Below, in pieces: positions 8,834 through 19,019 of a stretch of DNA of 64,000 nt. Position 1 is the first letter of the stretch. Each line of letters opens with the position of its first letter. Source of the stretch: Cryobacterium glaciale (GTDB lineage Bacteria; Actinomycetota; Actinomycetes; Actinomycetales; Microbacteriaceae); the NCBI RefSeq assembly GCF_004402535.1, contig NZ_SOEY01000002.1, forward strand, positions 167,597-231,596, written 5' to 3'. A program made the position numbers and the translations under genes. The notes under the pieces are model-generated. The model did not search any database, was not told where the DNA came from, and saw only the letters and a program-made list of their open reading frames with translations.

Positions 8834-9407
8834 AGGCGGCCTGCAGCAGCGTCACGGCGAGAGCGCCGAGGTTGACCGAACCGAGCTTGGCGTCATTCTC
8901 GAATCCCGCCGTCGCGTTCTTGGGGAACACCAGGGTGACGGTAACGGTGGCCGTGCGGGCCGATACTCCGGCGGCGGTCGGGGTGATCGTGAAGGTCGGG
9001 CTGGTCCCGGTGATGCCCGCTCCCGTAATCGCCAGCACGGCGTTCTTGGTGATGTACGCCGCGAGCCGCACGTCGGCATTGTTAGCCGCGCTCGTCGGAG
9101 CGATCGTGGCCGGGTCAACGGCCAGGGTCGCGACCAGGTTGTCACCGGTCGCCGTGATGTCCACCGTCTTGGTGTAGGTGAGGGTATCACCGGGCACGAT
9201 TCGGTAGTTACTCAGGGTGATCACGGTGGTATTGCTCTTCCAGACACCGTTGGTGGGCGCACTGTCGGACACGAGCAGGGTGCCGGCGGTGATCGTTCCG
9301 CCGGGCAGCGTGGCGCTGGAGTTCCACAGCGCGAACGTTCCCGCACCGCCGAGCAGCAGGGTCAGTCCGGCGGCGCCGGCGATAGCGCTAACGAGAAGCT
9401 TGTTCAT
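8832..9407 (-). CDS. Alternate-type signal peptide secreted protein (TasA/camelysin-like), first gene of cluster
   Basis: A 191-residue exported protein that opens the five-gene cluster. ATG 9407 (MNKLLVSAIAGAAG) is preceded by AAAGG at proper distance. The signal segment (5-25) ends in GAGTFALWNSSA, the hallmark of SipW-dependent signals. The mature chain is Thr/Ala/Val-rich with a passage of alternating hydrophobic residues expected of beta-sandwich fibre subunits, and no Cys. A long hairpin lies 53 bases upstream in the leader or promoter. Its family is known for biofilm fibres in Bacillus; in actinobacteria the role is largely open. Confidence 0.8.
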   Translation of the reverse strand: MNKLLVSAIAGAAGLTLLLGGAGTFALWNSSATLPGGTITAGTLLVSDSAPTNGVWKSNTTVITLSNYRIVPGDTLTYTKTVDITATGDNLVATLAVDPATIAPTSAANNADVRLAAYITKNAVLAITGAGITGTSPTFTITPTAAGVSARTATVTVTLVFPKNATAGFENDAKLGSVNLGALAVTLLQAA

Positions 9408-9459
9408 AGGAGAAACCTTTCGACGAGATCGATTCAGGGGCGAGTGGTTCACACACTAG

Positions 9460-9487
9460 GTGGGACAGACAGCTTTGTCTGTCCCAC
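9460..9487. promoter_or_regulatory. 12-bp-arm inverted repeat upstream of the SipW cluster
   Basis: Arms GTGGGACAGACA and its exact complement flank the four-base loop GCTT. The element sits between the divergent secreted-protein gene (start 9407) and the photolyase gene (start 9714). Without a T-tract on either strand it looks more like an operator or a leader hairpin than a terminator. The rest of 9488-9713 shows nothing else that I can name. Confidence 0.55.
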
Positions 9488-9713
9488 GGAAACCCCCAGA
9501 ATGGGGTTTGGGGAAATGTTGCATCCAACACCGAATTAGTGGCAAGCCACAGGAAAATCTGCGTTTTACAGGGCAGAACCGGCGGAAATCAACTAAATTC
9601 GCACTCTGCCATGCTCGGCCAACCACTCGGGCGAGAGCTAAGACAGACCGTTCTACCTCCGAATTGGTCTGGACCGTGGCATGGTCCAGACTGGAGTTTC
9701 ACGAGGAGACAGC

Positions 9714-11153
9714 ATGACTGTGAGTTCCGCCGACACGCCCGCCGATCGTTCGGTCGAGCACGCCCGCCCGGCCATCGTGTGGTTTCGCGACGACCTGCGG
9801 ATCGCCGACCACCCCGCCCTGCACGCAGCCCTCGAGCTCGGGCAGCCGATCGTGGCCGTCTACGTGCTCGACGAACAGTCTTCCGGCGTGCGCCCGCTCG
9901 GCGGCGCGGCTCGCTGGTGGCTGCACCAGAGCCTGCGCTCCCTCGCGGCGTCCATCGAGGCTCTCGGCGCACGACTGACCCTGCGCCGCGGTGCGGCCGG
10001 ACCGATCATCGCGTCGATCGCGCAAGAAACGCATGCCTCCGCCGTATTCTGGAACCGCCGCTACGGCTTGGCCGAGCGCACGCTCGACACCGCGATCAAG
10101 AGCGACCTGCGGGCCAGCGGAGTCGACGCCCGCAGCTTTGCCGGTTCGCTCCTGTTCGAACCGTGGACGATTCAGACCGGGCAGGGCGGCTCCTACTCCG
10201 TGTTCACCCCGTTCTGGCGGGCCTGCACCGCCGGCGCACCGCCACGCGCCCCCCATCCGGAGCCGCGATCCATTTCGGGCTGGGAGGGTGTCCTCGATGC
10301 GGATTCCTTCAGCTCCGACGACCTCGATACCTGGGGCCTCGAACCATCGAGCCCGGACTGGGCGGGCGGGCTGCGCGCCGCGTGGGCGCCGGGTGAGGCA
10401 TCCGCTCATGCCCTGCTCGACGCCTTTCTGGCCGAGTCCTTGCCGCGCTATGGCAGCGACCGGGACCAACCAGCCCAGAACGCGACCTCACGCCTCTCTC
10501 CGCACCTGCGCTGGGGCGAGATCAGTCCCTACCAGGTGTGGTCGGCGACCCAGGAGGCCCAGCGCGGCCTGACCGGACCGGCCCTCGCCAGCGCGGCCCG
10601 GTTTCTCACGGAGGTTGGTTGGCGGGAATTTGCGTACCATGTGCTCTTCAACGCCCCCGATCTCGCGACCAGGAATTTGCGCAGTGCCTTCGACGCTTTC
10701 CCATGGCCACCGCTCGACCGGGAGGCCCTGACCGCCTGGCAGCAGGGTCGCACCGGCTTTGCCCTCGTCGATGCCGGCATGCGCGAACTGTGGCGCACCG
10801 GAAGTATGCACAATCGGGTACGCATGGTGACGGCATCATTCCTGATCAAGAATATGCTGGTCGACTGGCGCGTGGGCGAGCGCTGGTTCTGGGACACCCT
10901 GGTCGATGCCGATGCCGCGAGCAACCCGTTCGGCTGGCAATGGGTGGCCGGTTCAGGGGCGGATGCCGCGCCCTACTTTCGCATTTTCAATCCCGACCTG
11001 CAGGCGGCCAAGTTCGACCCCCACCAGCAGTACATTCGGGAGAACATCCCCGAATTCGGCACGGATGCCTACCCCGCTCCGCTCGTGGACCTCGGCGAAA
11101 CGCGTCGCGCTGCCCTCGCCGCCTACGAGCGGGTCAAGAACCCGAGCGCCTGA
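9714..11153 (+). CDS. phrB: Deoxyribodipyrimidine photolyase (class I)
   Basis: A 479-residue photolyase that splits UV-induced pyrimidine dimers with blue light, using FAD and an antenna chromophore. The N-terminal Rossmann-like antenna domain begins IVWFRDDLRIADHPAL. The C-terminal FAD domain shows SRLSPHLRWGEISP, GWREFAYHVLF, ALVDAGMRELWRTG-SMHNRVRM, the run WQWVAGSGADAAPYFRIFNP and the closing K-F-D-P. ATG 9714 follows GAGGAGA by 4-5 bases; an in-frame ATG at 9681 is less well placed. Family length is usually 450-480 residues, so this is complete. Transcribed alone, divergently from the SipW cluster. Confidence 0.95.
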   Translation: MTVSSADTPADRSVEHARPAIVWFRDDLRIADHPALHAALELGQPIVAVYVLDEQSSGVRPLGGAARWWLHQSLRSLAASIEALGARLTLRRGAAGPIIASIAQETHASAVFWNRRYGLAERTLDTAIKSDLRASGVDARSFAGSLLFEPWTIQTGQGGSYSVFTPFWRACTAGAPPRAPHPEPRSISGWEGVLDADSFSSDDLDTWGLEPSSPDWAGGLRAAWAPGEASAHALLDAFLAESLPRYGSDRDQPAQNATSRLSPHLRWGEISPYQVWSATQEAQRGLTGPALASAARFLTEVGWREFAYHVLFNAPDLATRNLRSAFDAFPWPPLDREALTAWQQGRTGFALVDAGMRELWRTGSMHNRVRMVTASFLIKNMLVDWRVGERWFWDTLVDADAASNPFGWQWVAGSGADAAPYFRIFNPDLQAAKFDPHQQYIRENIPEFGTDAYPAPLVDLGETRRAALAAYERVKNPSA

Positions 11154-11174
11154 AAAAGACAAGCGGGCCCAACG

Positions 11175-11241
11175 AAAAAACGGGCAAACAGCCACCTGCG
11201 CCCCTGTGATGATGCCGGGGTGCAAAACAGCCATTTGCCCG
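11175..11241 (-). terminator. Terminator behind aceB, between convergent genes
   Basis: CGGGCAAA (11181-11188) pairs with TTTGCCCG (11234-11241), with a second nested stem (TGCGCCCC with GGGGTGCA) inside. Read on the minus strand the stem is followed by TTTTTT, as in an intrinsic terminator for malate synthase. The two arms also hold near-identical direct repeats around CAGCCA. Confidence 0.6.
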
Positions 11242-11277
11242 CTTTAGCGAACCCGCAGTACTACCTGCGGAAATTAC

Positions 11278-12951
<1,674 letters not shown>

Positions 12952-13144
12952 GGTCTGGCTCCTTGCGAAAGTAGGTGATACCGACAGGGGGCGACCCGCG
13001 ACTGCGGTTCACCCGATCTCAGGCGGAGGGAGGATAGAACTGTTCTGCTTCGGTCGAATCGACGAGGGCGAGGGTTTTGCGGTCGCGATTCAAGAGTCGG
13101 TGCTTGCCTGTGCCTCTACTCTGCCCCGTCCGGGCCGGGCGAAA

Positions 13145-13198
13145 CCACAATCAACGAGCAGAAGAAATCGAGTTATTCTGATTGTGGAAACTTTTCAA
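13145..13198. promoter_or_regulatory. Inverted repeat and RamB-like box between aceB and the regulator
   Basis: CCACAATCA (13145-13153) and its exact complement TGATTGTGG (13179-13187) form a 9-bp inverted repeat, and the right arm runs into GGAAACTTTTCAAAC (13186-13200), which resembles the A/T-rich ACTTTGCAAA-type site reported for RamB. The element ends about 20 bases before the regulator's start, so it fits autoregulation and control of divergent aceB. The match is by eye only. The rest of 12952-13144 shows no gene. Confidence 0.45.
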
Positions 13199-13216
13199 AC
13201 GTGTGACACTGAACCT

Positions 13217-14698
13217 ATGGTCCCCGCAGAAGCCCTCTCCGCACTGTCCTCCCTCAGCATTGATGAACCCGAGCTCGACGCCCTCACACTGGGCCGTCGC
13301 ATCCGAGAACTACGCACGAGCCGACGCATGACGCTCGATGCCCTCGCCGCCGCGATTGACCGCGCGCCCTCGCAGGTGTCGATGATGGAAAACGGCAAAC
13401 GTGAACCACGCCTGTCGATGCTGCGCACGATCGCCCTGGCCCTCGGCACCACCGTCGAGGAACTGATGCGAACGGATGCCCCCTCCGAGCGCGCCGCCCT
13501 GGAAATCTCGGTTGAGCGCGCCCAGCGCGGACCGGTGTTCCAGGCTCTCGGACTCCCCCGGATTCGGGTGAGCAAGGGGCAGAGCGACGAAACCCTGCAG
13601 ACGATCCTGAGCCTGCACAATGAAATCGACCGCCTCAACCGGGAGCGCGCAGCGACCCCGGAAGAGGCCCGTCGGGCCAACTCCGCCCTGCGCCAGATCA
13701 TGCGTCAACAGGACAACTACTTTCCCGAGTTGGAGGCGCAGGCCCTCGAACTGCTCACCGCGGTCGGGCACTCGGGCGGTCCGGTGTCCCAGCAGCTCGT
13801 TGCCGACATGGCCACCCACCTCGGTTTCTCGTTGCACTACGTGAACGACCTGCCGCACTCCACCCGGTCGGTCACCGACAAACGCAACGGGCGCATCTAC
13901 CTGCCGACCGAGCGTTCCGCATCGCGGGACTCCCGCTCGCCGATCGTGCAGGCCTTCGCGAGCCACCTGTGCGCACACGAAGAGCCGAAAAATTACGCGG
14001 AATTTCTGCGCCAGCGGGTCGAGACCAACTATCTCACCGCCGCGATCCTGGTGCCGGAGCGGGACGCGGTGCGCATGTTGACCGAGGCGAAAACGCTTCG
14101 TCGCATCTCCATGGAAGACCTGCGCGATGCCTTCGCGGTTTCCTACGAGACGGCAGCGCACCGCTTCACCAACCTCGCCACCGCCCGGCTGGACATTCCC
14201 GTGCACTTCATGAAGGTGCACGAGTCCGGCACCATCATCAAGGCCTACGAAAACGACAACGTACGTTTTCCCAGCGACGCGCTCGGCGCGGTGGAGGGCA
14301 CCACGGTCTGCCGCAGCTGGACGGCCCGCACCGTGTTCGACGTCGAAGACCGCTTCAGCGCCTGGTACCAGTACACGGACATGCCATCCGGAAGCTTCTG
14401 GTGCACGTCCCGCATTGAGAAAGCCAAGGAGGGCGAGTATTCCGTGAGCGTGGGCGTGCCGTTCGCGCATGTGAAGTGGTTCCGGGGCCGGGAGACTCCG
14501 AACCGTGCCGTGTCGCTCTGCCCCGATGAGTCATGCTGCCGCCGTGCGCCGGACAACCTCGCCGGCCGCTGGGCCGGCCAGTCCTGGCCGGCCGCTCGCA
14601 CCCCGACGAGCCTGCTCGCCGCGCTACCCACCGGCACTTTTCCCGGCGTCGACCAGACCGAGGTATACGAGTTCCTCGAGGCCCACTCGCCGCACTGA
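13217..14698 (+). CDS. ramB: XRE-family acetate/short-chain acyl regulator, RamB-like
   Basis: A 493-residue transcription regulator. Residues about 24-80 form an XRE helix-turn-helix (LGRRIRELRTSRRMTLDALAAAI ... SQVSMMENGKREP). A central IrrE/ImmA-like region follows (about 170-290), where the metallopeptidase HExxH is absent but ASHLCAHEEPKNYAEFLRQRVETNYLTAAILVP matches the family. The C-terminus has the Cys-rich CPDESCCRR segment. RamB controls ace and other acetate genes in Corynebacterium and Mycobacterium; the divergent aceB beside it supports the same role. ATG 13217 has no clear ribosome-binding site, so a short-leader message is possible. Confidence 0.87.
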   Translation: MVPAEALSALSSLSIDEPELDALTLGRRIRELRTSRRMTLDALAAAIDRAPSQVSMMENGKREPRLSMLRTIALALGTTVEELMRTDAPSERAALEISVERAQRGPVFQALGLPRIRVSKGQSDETLQTILSLHNEIDRLNRERAATPEEARRANSALRQIMRQQDNYFPELEAQALELLTAVGHSGGPVSQQLVADMATHLGFSLHYVNDLPHSTRSVTDKRNGRIYLPTERSASRDSRSPIVQAFASHLCAHEEPKNYAEFLRQRVETNYLTAAILVPERDAVRMLTEAKTLRRISMEDLRDAFAVSYETAAHRFTNLATARLDIPVHFMKVHESGTIIKAYENDNVRFPSDALGAVEGTTVCRSWTARTVFDVEDRFSAWYQYTDMPSGSFWCTSRIEKAKEGEYSVSVGVPFAHVKWFRGRETPNRAVSLCPDESCCRRAPDNLAGRWAGQSWPAARTPTSLLAALPTGTFPGVDQTEVYEFLEAHSPH

Positions 14699-14980
14699 CT
14701 TTCGGTAAGCTGCGAGACGGATGGTGGCGCACCCACTTCAGAAAAAACAAACCGGTACGTTGTCGGCAATAGTTGTCGGTAACATTGTGAGCACGTGACA
14801 TTGCTTCGATTCGGGGCATTCTTGCGGTACCACGCACCAAAGATTGTCGGTCGGGCTTATCCACGCGTCGCCGCTCGTCTCTACCTACTGAAATGCGAGC
14901 CGACCATGTGTAACGCTCGCCGTCTGTTCCGTCGCCTCAACCGCGTCGTGCGCGCCAGCATCCCCTCGGCGGAAGGAACG

Positions 14981-15865
14981 ATGATCGAGCCGCTCGAGCG
15001 CATTGACCCTGCCACTCCCGCCGAGACGACCGCACCCATGCCGTCGAACTGGTTTCGCTCGGCGGCGCTGCTCGACGTGCGGGGCCTCCAGGTGGGGGAA
15101 ACAGCGCGCACCGACGCACCCCGACTGGTCAACGGCATCTCGCTCTCCATAACCCGTGGCGAGGTAGTCGGGCTGGTCGGTGATGCCTCCTCCGGGGCCC
15201 TCGAGGTCGCCCAGTGCATCGCCGGCGTGCTGCCAACGCCGGCCAGCATCCGCTCCGGGTCGATCCTGTTCAACGGAGAGGAACTGGTCGGACTACCCCC
15301 GCGATCCCGCTACCCGCTGCGCGACCCGAGAATCGCGTATCTGTCGCGCGATCCGCTCGCTGACCTGGACCCCGCAGCGACGGTCGGATCCCAGCTGGCC
15401 ACACCACTGCGTTCGTCCCTCGGCCTGTCGAAACCGGCCGCCTATGAGCGTTCGATCGAGCTGCTGTGCCAGGCCGGCATCGAACGCCCCGAACACGCGT
15501 TCACCTCGTTTCCCCGCGATGTGTCCGCGACGCTGGCGTTGCGCGTACAGATTGCCGGTGCCCTCGCCGGCAATCCGAACCTGGTCGTGGCCGACGACCC
15601 GACAGACACCCTGACCGCATCGGACAGCTCTGAGATTCTTGATCTGATGCGCCGGTTACAGCGCGAGCGCACCATGACCATGATCATCGTCACCCGTTCG
15701 GTGCGAGTGGCAGCGCTCATCTGCCATCGGGTTGCCGTGGTGCGCACCGGCGGGATTGTGGAGTATGCGTCCGTCGCCGACCTCTTCGACTCCCCCAAAC
15801 ACCCGTACACCCGAGAGCTGTTGTACGCGGCCGAGAACGGGCGGCCGGGCAGCCCGGCCTTGTAG
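14981..15865 (+). CDS. ABC-ATPase-like protein with all catalytic motifs altered (pseudo-ATPase)
   Basis: A 294-residue protein colinear with oligopeptide-type (OppD/DppD) ABC ATPases, including the C-terminal HPYTRELL tail. Each catalytic motif is changed: the Walker A loop reads GLVGDASSGALEV (residues 64-76, Lys and Ser lost), the Q-loop position is Arg123 (YLSRDP), the LSGGQ signature is VSATL (181-185), Walker B ends in DD rather than DE (205-206), and the H-loop His is Arg239 (VTRSV). The frame is intact over its whole length, so this is not ordinary decay. No permease or binding protein is adjacent. ATG 14981 follows GGAAGGA; in-frame ATG and GTG codons lie upstream. ATP hydrolysis is unlikely; the role is unknown. 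The stretch 14699-14980 holds no other gene that I can see. Confidence 0.8.
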   Translation: MIEPLERIDPATPAETTAPMPSNWFRSAALLDVRGLQVGETARTDAPRLVNGISLSITRGEVVGLVGDASSGALEVAQCIAGVLPTPASIRSGSILFNGEELVGLPPRSRYPLRDPRIAYLSRDPLADLDPAATVGSQLATPLRSSLGLSKPAAYERSIELLCQAGIERPEHAFTSFPRDVSATLALRVQIAGALAGNPNLVVADDPTDTLTASDSSEILDLMRRLQRERTMTMIIVTRSVRVAALICHRVAVVRTGGIVEYASVADLFDSPKHPYTRELLYAAENGRPGSPAL

Positions 15866-16054
15866 ATTGGGCGCATGGAGGCCAGCTCACCCCGCATTCC
15901 GGCAACGCTATGGCCTGCTCCGGTCTGCCGTTTCGAGTCCTCGTTGGCCCGGACCGGCTGCCTCGTTTTTAATCATCCGGTGCTATATCTTTGACAAACC
16001 AGAGTTTGCATCGGCGCCGGTTTTTGGGTGCCCGACCAGTGAAGGATAAAGCTT

Positions 16055-17419
16055 ATGACCAGCTACGCAGTCATCAACCCGGCCACCGGGGAGACAGTCA
16101 AGACCTACGACGCAATCTCGGATGCTGAGCTCACCGCCGCGATCGCCGCCGCAGACGACGCCCACACCTGGTCGCGCTCCATCAGCGTCGAAGAGCGCGC
16201 AGCGCTCGTGCGCCGCGTGGCCGAACTGCACCTCGAGCGTCGCCAGGAGCTTGCCGATATCATCGTGCGCGAAATGGGTAAGCCCATGGAGCAGGCCCTC
16301 GGCGAGGTCGACTTCAGCGCCGACATCTACGCATATTACGCCGACAACGCGACGGACCTGCTGAAGGACGAAGCCATCAACCTGCTCGCCGGCGAGGGTT
16401 CGGCGCTCATTCGTCGCAGCTCGCTCGGCGTGCTGCTCGGCATCATGCCGTGGAACTTCCCGTACTACCAAGTTGCCCGTTTCGCCGGACCGAACCTGAT
16501 CATCGGCAACACCATCCTGCTCAAGCACGCCGAGCAGTGCCCCGAATCGGCCGCCGCGATCGCGCAGATCATGCTCGACGCCGGTTTCCCCGAGGGGGCG
16601 TACACGAACCTCTACGCTTCCCATGATCAGATCGCCACGGTCATCGCCGACAAGCGCGTTCAGGGTGTCTCGCTCACCGGTTCGGAACGCGCTGGAGCGG
16701 CGATTGCTGAGATCGCCGGGCGCAACTTGAAGAAGGTCGTGCTCGAGCTCGGCGGCTCAGACCCGTTCATCCTGCTGTCCACCGACGACCTGGATGAGAC
16801 CGTCGGCGCCGCCGTGGCTGCTCGCCTCGACAACAACGGCCAGGCCTGCAACGCTGCCAAGCGTTTCATTGTCATCGAGGAGCTGTACCAGCCTTTCCTC
16901 GATAAGTTCACCGCGGCAATCGCCGCCGTCGAGCTGGGCGACCCGACCAAGGACGGCACCGGACTCGGGCCGCTTTCCTCGGCGAAGGCCACCGAAACTC
17001 TCACCGAGCAGGTTGCGCGCGCTGTGGCTCAGGGTGCCACCCTCGTCACGGGCGGAACCTCTGAGGGCAACTTCTTCGCCGGAACCGTGCTCACCGACGT
17101 AGTGCCCGGCTCCGATGCCTTCCACGAAGAGTTCTTCGGCCCGGTCGCACAGATCTTCAGCGTCCCCGACGAGGCCGCAGCAGTCGCGCTGGCCAACAAC
17201 ACCCCGTTCGGACTGGGTTCCTACGTCTTCACCACCGACCCAGAGCAGGCGCTGCGAGTGGCCGACGGCATTGAGGCCGGTATGGTCTTCATCAATTTGG
17301 TCGGTGCCGACGGCGCCGAGCTGCCCTTCGGTGGCGTCAAGCGTTCCGGCTCGGGGCGCGAACTGGGCCATTTCGGCGCCGACGAATTCGTCAACAAGAA
17401 GATGATCCGCATCGGGTAA
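16055..17419 (+). CDS. gabD: NAD(P)-dependent succinate-semialdehyde dehydrogenase family
   Basis: A 454-residue aldehyde dehydrogenase. It shows GIMPWNFPYYQVAR, the coenzyme-binding region ending in SLTGSERAG, catalytic Glu231 in VLELGGSDPFI and the nucleophile Cys265 in NNGQACNAAKR, then EEFFGPVAQIF and the closing LPFGGVKRSGSGRELG. The sequence fits the short GabD/Sad subgroup that turns succinate semialdehyde into succinate. A GAAGGA ribosome-binding site lies 9 bases before ATG 16055, and TGCTATAT at about 15980 looks like an extended -10 element. No other GABA-pathway gene is near, so the substrate call is by family. Confidence 0.88.
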   Translation: MTSYAVINPATGETVKTYDAISDAELTAAIAAADDAHTWSRSISVEERAALVRRVAELHLERRQELADIIVREMGKPMEQALGEVDFSADIYAYYADNATDLLKDEAINLLAGEGSALIRRSSLGVLLGIMPWNFPYYQVARFAGPNLIIGNTILLKHAEQCPESAAAIAQIMLDAGFPEGAYTNLYASHDQIATVIADKRVQGVSLTGSERAGAAIAEIAGRNLKKVVLELGGSDPFILLSTDDLDETVGAAVAARLDNNGQACNAAKRFIVIEELYQPFLDKFTAAIAAVELGDPTKDGTGLGPLSSAKATETLTEQVARAVAQGATLVTGGTSEGNFFAGTVLTDVVPGSDAFHEEFFGPVAQIFSVPDEAAAVALANNTPFGLGSYVFTTDPEQALRVADGIEAGMVFINLVGADGAELPFGGVKRSGSGRELGHFGADEFVNKKMIRIG

Positions 17420-17437
17420 CCCGGCCGCTGCCACTTT

Positions 17438-17481
17438 CGAGCCTGTCGAGTCCCGCCTCCGTGCGTGTTTCGGCAGGCTCG
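17438..17481. repeat. REP-like imperfect inverted repeat (CGAGCCTGTCGA type)
   Basis: CGAGCCTGTCGAG at 17438-17450 pairs with TTCGGCAGGCTCG at 17469-17481 with one mismatch. The same word family (TTCGACAGGCTCA) occurs inside the aminotransferase gene at 21388, so it is a dispersed intergenic repeat. Confidence 0.65.
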
Positions 17482-17502
17482 GCGTGCAGGAGAGCCGGGA
17501 AA

Positions 17503-17584
17503 CCCGCTGGTCGAGGCGCGACGAAGGAGTGATCGAGACCCCACTGGGTCTCGATCACTCGTACCTCGCGCCTCGACCAGCGGG
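17503..17584. repeat. Long REP-like hairpin
   Basis: An 18-bp perfect outer stem (17503-17520 with 17567-17584, word CTGGTCGAGGCGCG) encloses a 15-bp inner stem (17527-17541 with 17546-17560, word GATCGAGACCC) and a four-base loop. A half copy, CCTGGTCGAGGCGCG, is found at 33473-33487 upstream of metN. Such elements are dispersed between genes in actinobacteria; here it lies between the convergent gabD and rplA. Confidence 0.8.
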
Positions 17585-17621
17585 AAAAAAGCAGGGCCCG
17601 TCCGAGGACGGGCCCTGCTTT
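17585..17621. terminator. Strong bidirectional intrinsic terminator, gabD / rplKA
   Basis: A 13-bp perfect stem, GCAGGGCCCGTCC (17591-17603) with its complement (17606-17618). On the minus strand the stem is followed by TTTTTT, on the plus strand by TTTAT. It ends the rplK-rplA transcript 36 bases after the rplA stop, and probably the gabD transcript too. Confidence 0.92.
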
Positions 17622-17653
17622 ATGCACTACCGGATGCTTAGATGCTTCGAGCC

Positions 17654-18343
17654 TTAGATGCTATTGACATCGAGCTGGATGCCAGGACCGAAGGTGGTCG
17701 AGACGACACCCTTCGTGATGTAACGGCCCTTGGACGAGCTCGGCTTGAGGCGAACAACCTCTTCGAGCGCTGCGGAGATGTTCTCGTTCAGCTGCTCGAC
17801 GGAGAAGGAAGCCTTGCCAACGACGAAGTGCACGTTGGAGTGCTTGTCGACACGGAATTCGATCTTTCCGCCCTTGATGTCGGACACGGCCTTGGCGACG
17901 TCGGGCGTCACGGTTCCGGTCTTCGGGTTGGGCATGAGGCCACGCGGGCCGAGCACCTTTCCGAGACGACCGACCTTACCCATGAGCTCGGGGGTCGAGA
18001 CGGCGGAGTCGAACGAGGTGTAACCGGCGGCTACCTTCTCGATGAGCTCGTCGCCACCGACCTCGTCGGCGCCGGCTGCGATAGCGGCTTCGGCGGCGGG
18101 GCCGGTTGCGAAGACGATGACGCGGGCGGTGCGGCCGGTGCCGTGCGGAAGGATGACGGTTCCACGAACCATCTGGTCGGCCTTGCGGGGGTCGACTCCG
18201 AGGCGGAGGGCGACCTCGACCGTGGAGTTGAACTTCGCGGAGCCGGTCTCCTTGGCGAGAGCTACGGCCTCGGCGGGGGTGAAGACGTTGTCTTCGCCGA
18301 TCTTGGCGGCGGAGGCGCGGTACGCCTTTGACTTGGTTGCCAT
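17654..18343 (-). CDS. rplA: 50S ribosomal protein L1
   Basis: A 229-residue L1 protein, which binds 23S rRNA at the L1 stalk and usually represses its own operon message. The fingerprint is clear: [34 protein letters not shown], the domain [34 protein letters not shown], and a final [10 protein letters not shown] with [12 protein letters not shown]. Full length. ATG 18343 follows CAGGAGA. It lies 106 bases downstream of rplK on the same strand, the usual L11-L1 operon. Confidence 0.98.
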   Translation of the reverse strand: MATKSKAYRASAAKIGEDNVFTPAEAVALAKETGSAKFNSTVEVALRLGVDPRKADQMVRGTVILPHGTGRTARVIVFATGPAAEAAIAAGADEVGGDELIEKVAAGYTSFDSAVSTPELMGKVGRLGKVLGPRGLMPNPKTGTVTPDVAKAVSDIKGGKIEFRVDKHSNVHFVVGKASFSVEQLNENISAALEEVVRLKPSSSKGRYITKGVVSTTFGPGIQLDVNSI

Positions 18344-18449
18344 GTTGAATCTCCTGTATGTACTTCAGAGTGTGGTGCGAGCCTGGCAGGCTCTTCCACT
18401 AATTGCTAAGGGTGCACAGGCGCCGTGTGGCGCCGAAGCGGTGGTGTAC

Positions 18450-18881
18450 TTAGGCGCTAACCGTGATGCCCATGGAACGGGCGGTTCCGGCGATGATCTT
18501 CGCGGCGGCGTCGATGTCGTTGGCGTTGAGGTCAACCATCTTCGCTTCGGCGATCTCGCGGACCTGGGCCTGGGTGAGGTTGGCAACCTTGACAGTGTGC
18601 GGGGTTCCGCTGCCCTTGGCGACGCCGGCGGCCTTCTTGATGAGCTCCGCTGCGGGCGGGGTCTTCAGGATGAACGTGAACGAACGGTCGTCGTAGACGG
18701 TGATCTCAACCGGGATGACGTTGCCGCGCTGGGCTTCGGTCGCTGCGTTGTAGGCCTTGCAGAATTCCATGATGTTGACGCCGTGCTGACCCAGTGCCGG
18801 CCCGATGGGCGGTGCGGGGTTGGCTGCGCCGGCCTTGATCTGAAGTTTGATCAGACCTGTAACCTTCTTCTTCGGTGCCAT
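18450..18881 (-). CDS. rplK: 50S ribosomal protein L11
   Basis: A 143-residue L11 protein of the GTPase-associated centre. It starts [20 protein letters not shown], has [25 protein letters not shown] with the Pro pair that contacts thiostrepton-type drugs, and ends in [12 protein letters not shown] ... [13 protein letters not shown] 18881 follows GAAGGA. It is the first gene of the rplK-rplA unit, 138 bases downstream of nusG. Confidence 0.98.
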   Translation of the reverse strand: MAPKKKVTGLIKLQIKAGAANPAPPIGPALGQHGVNIMEFCKAYNAATEAQRGNVIPVEITVYDDRSFTFILKTPPAAELIKKAAGVAKGSGTPHTVKVANLTQAQVREIAEAKMVDLNANDIDAAAKIIAGTARSMGITVSA

Positions 18882-19019
18882 TGTGTTGTCCTTCGTATTG
18901 ATGTGCGAGCAGCCCGGGGGCCGCTCTCCCGGTGGCCCGGATGGGCCCCGGTGGTTTGGGAGAACCAGCGTGGATGACCCTTAGCGGGGCATCCGTCGTG
19001 CTGGTTTAAGAGCGTCGGG

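Noticed and set aside
14795..14980. Longer N-terminus of the ABC-like protein
   Set aside because: The extra stretch is Arg-rich without ABC homology, and GGAAGGA before ATG 14981 marks the better start; it cannot be wholly excluded.
17503..17584. CRISPR or IS end
   Set aside because: The repeats form a single hairpin with no regular spacers and no transposase; REP-like is a better fit.
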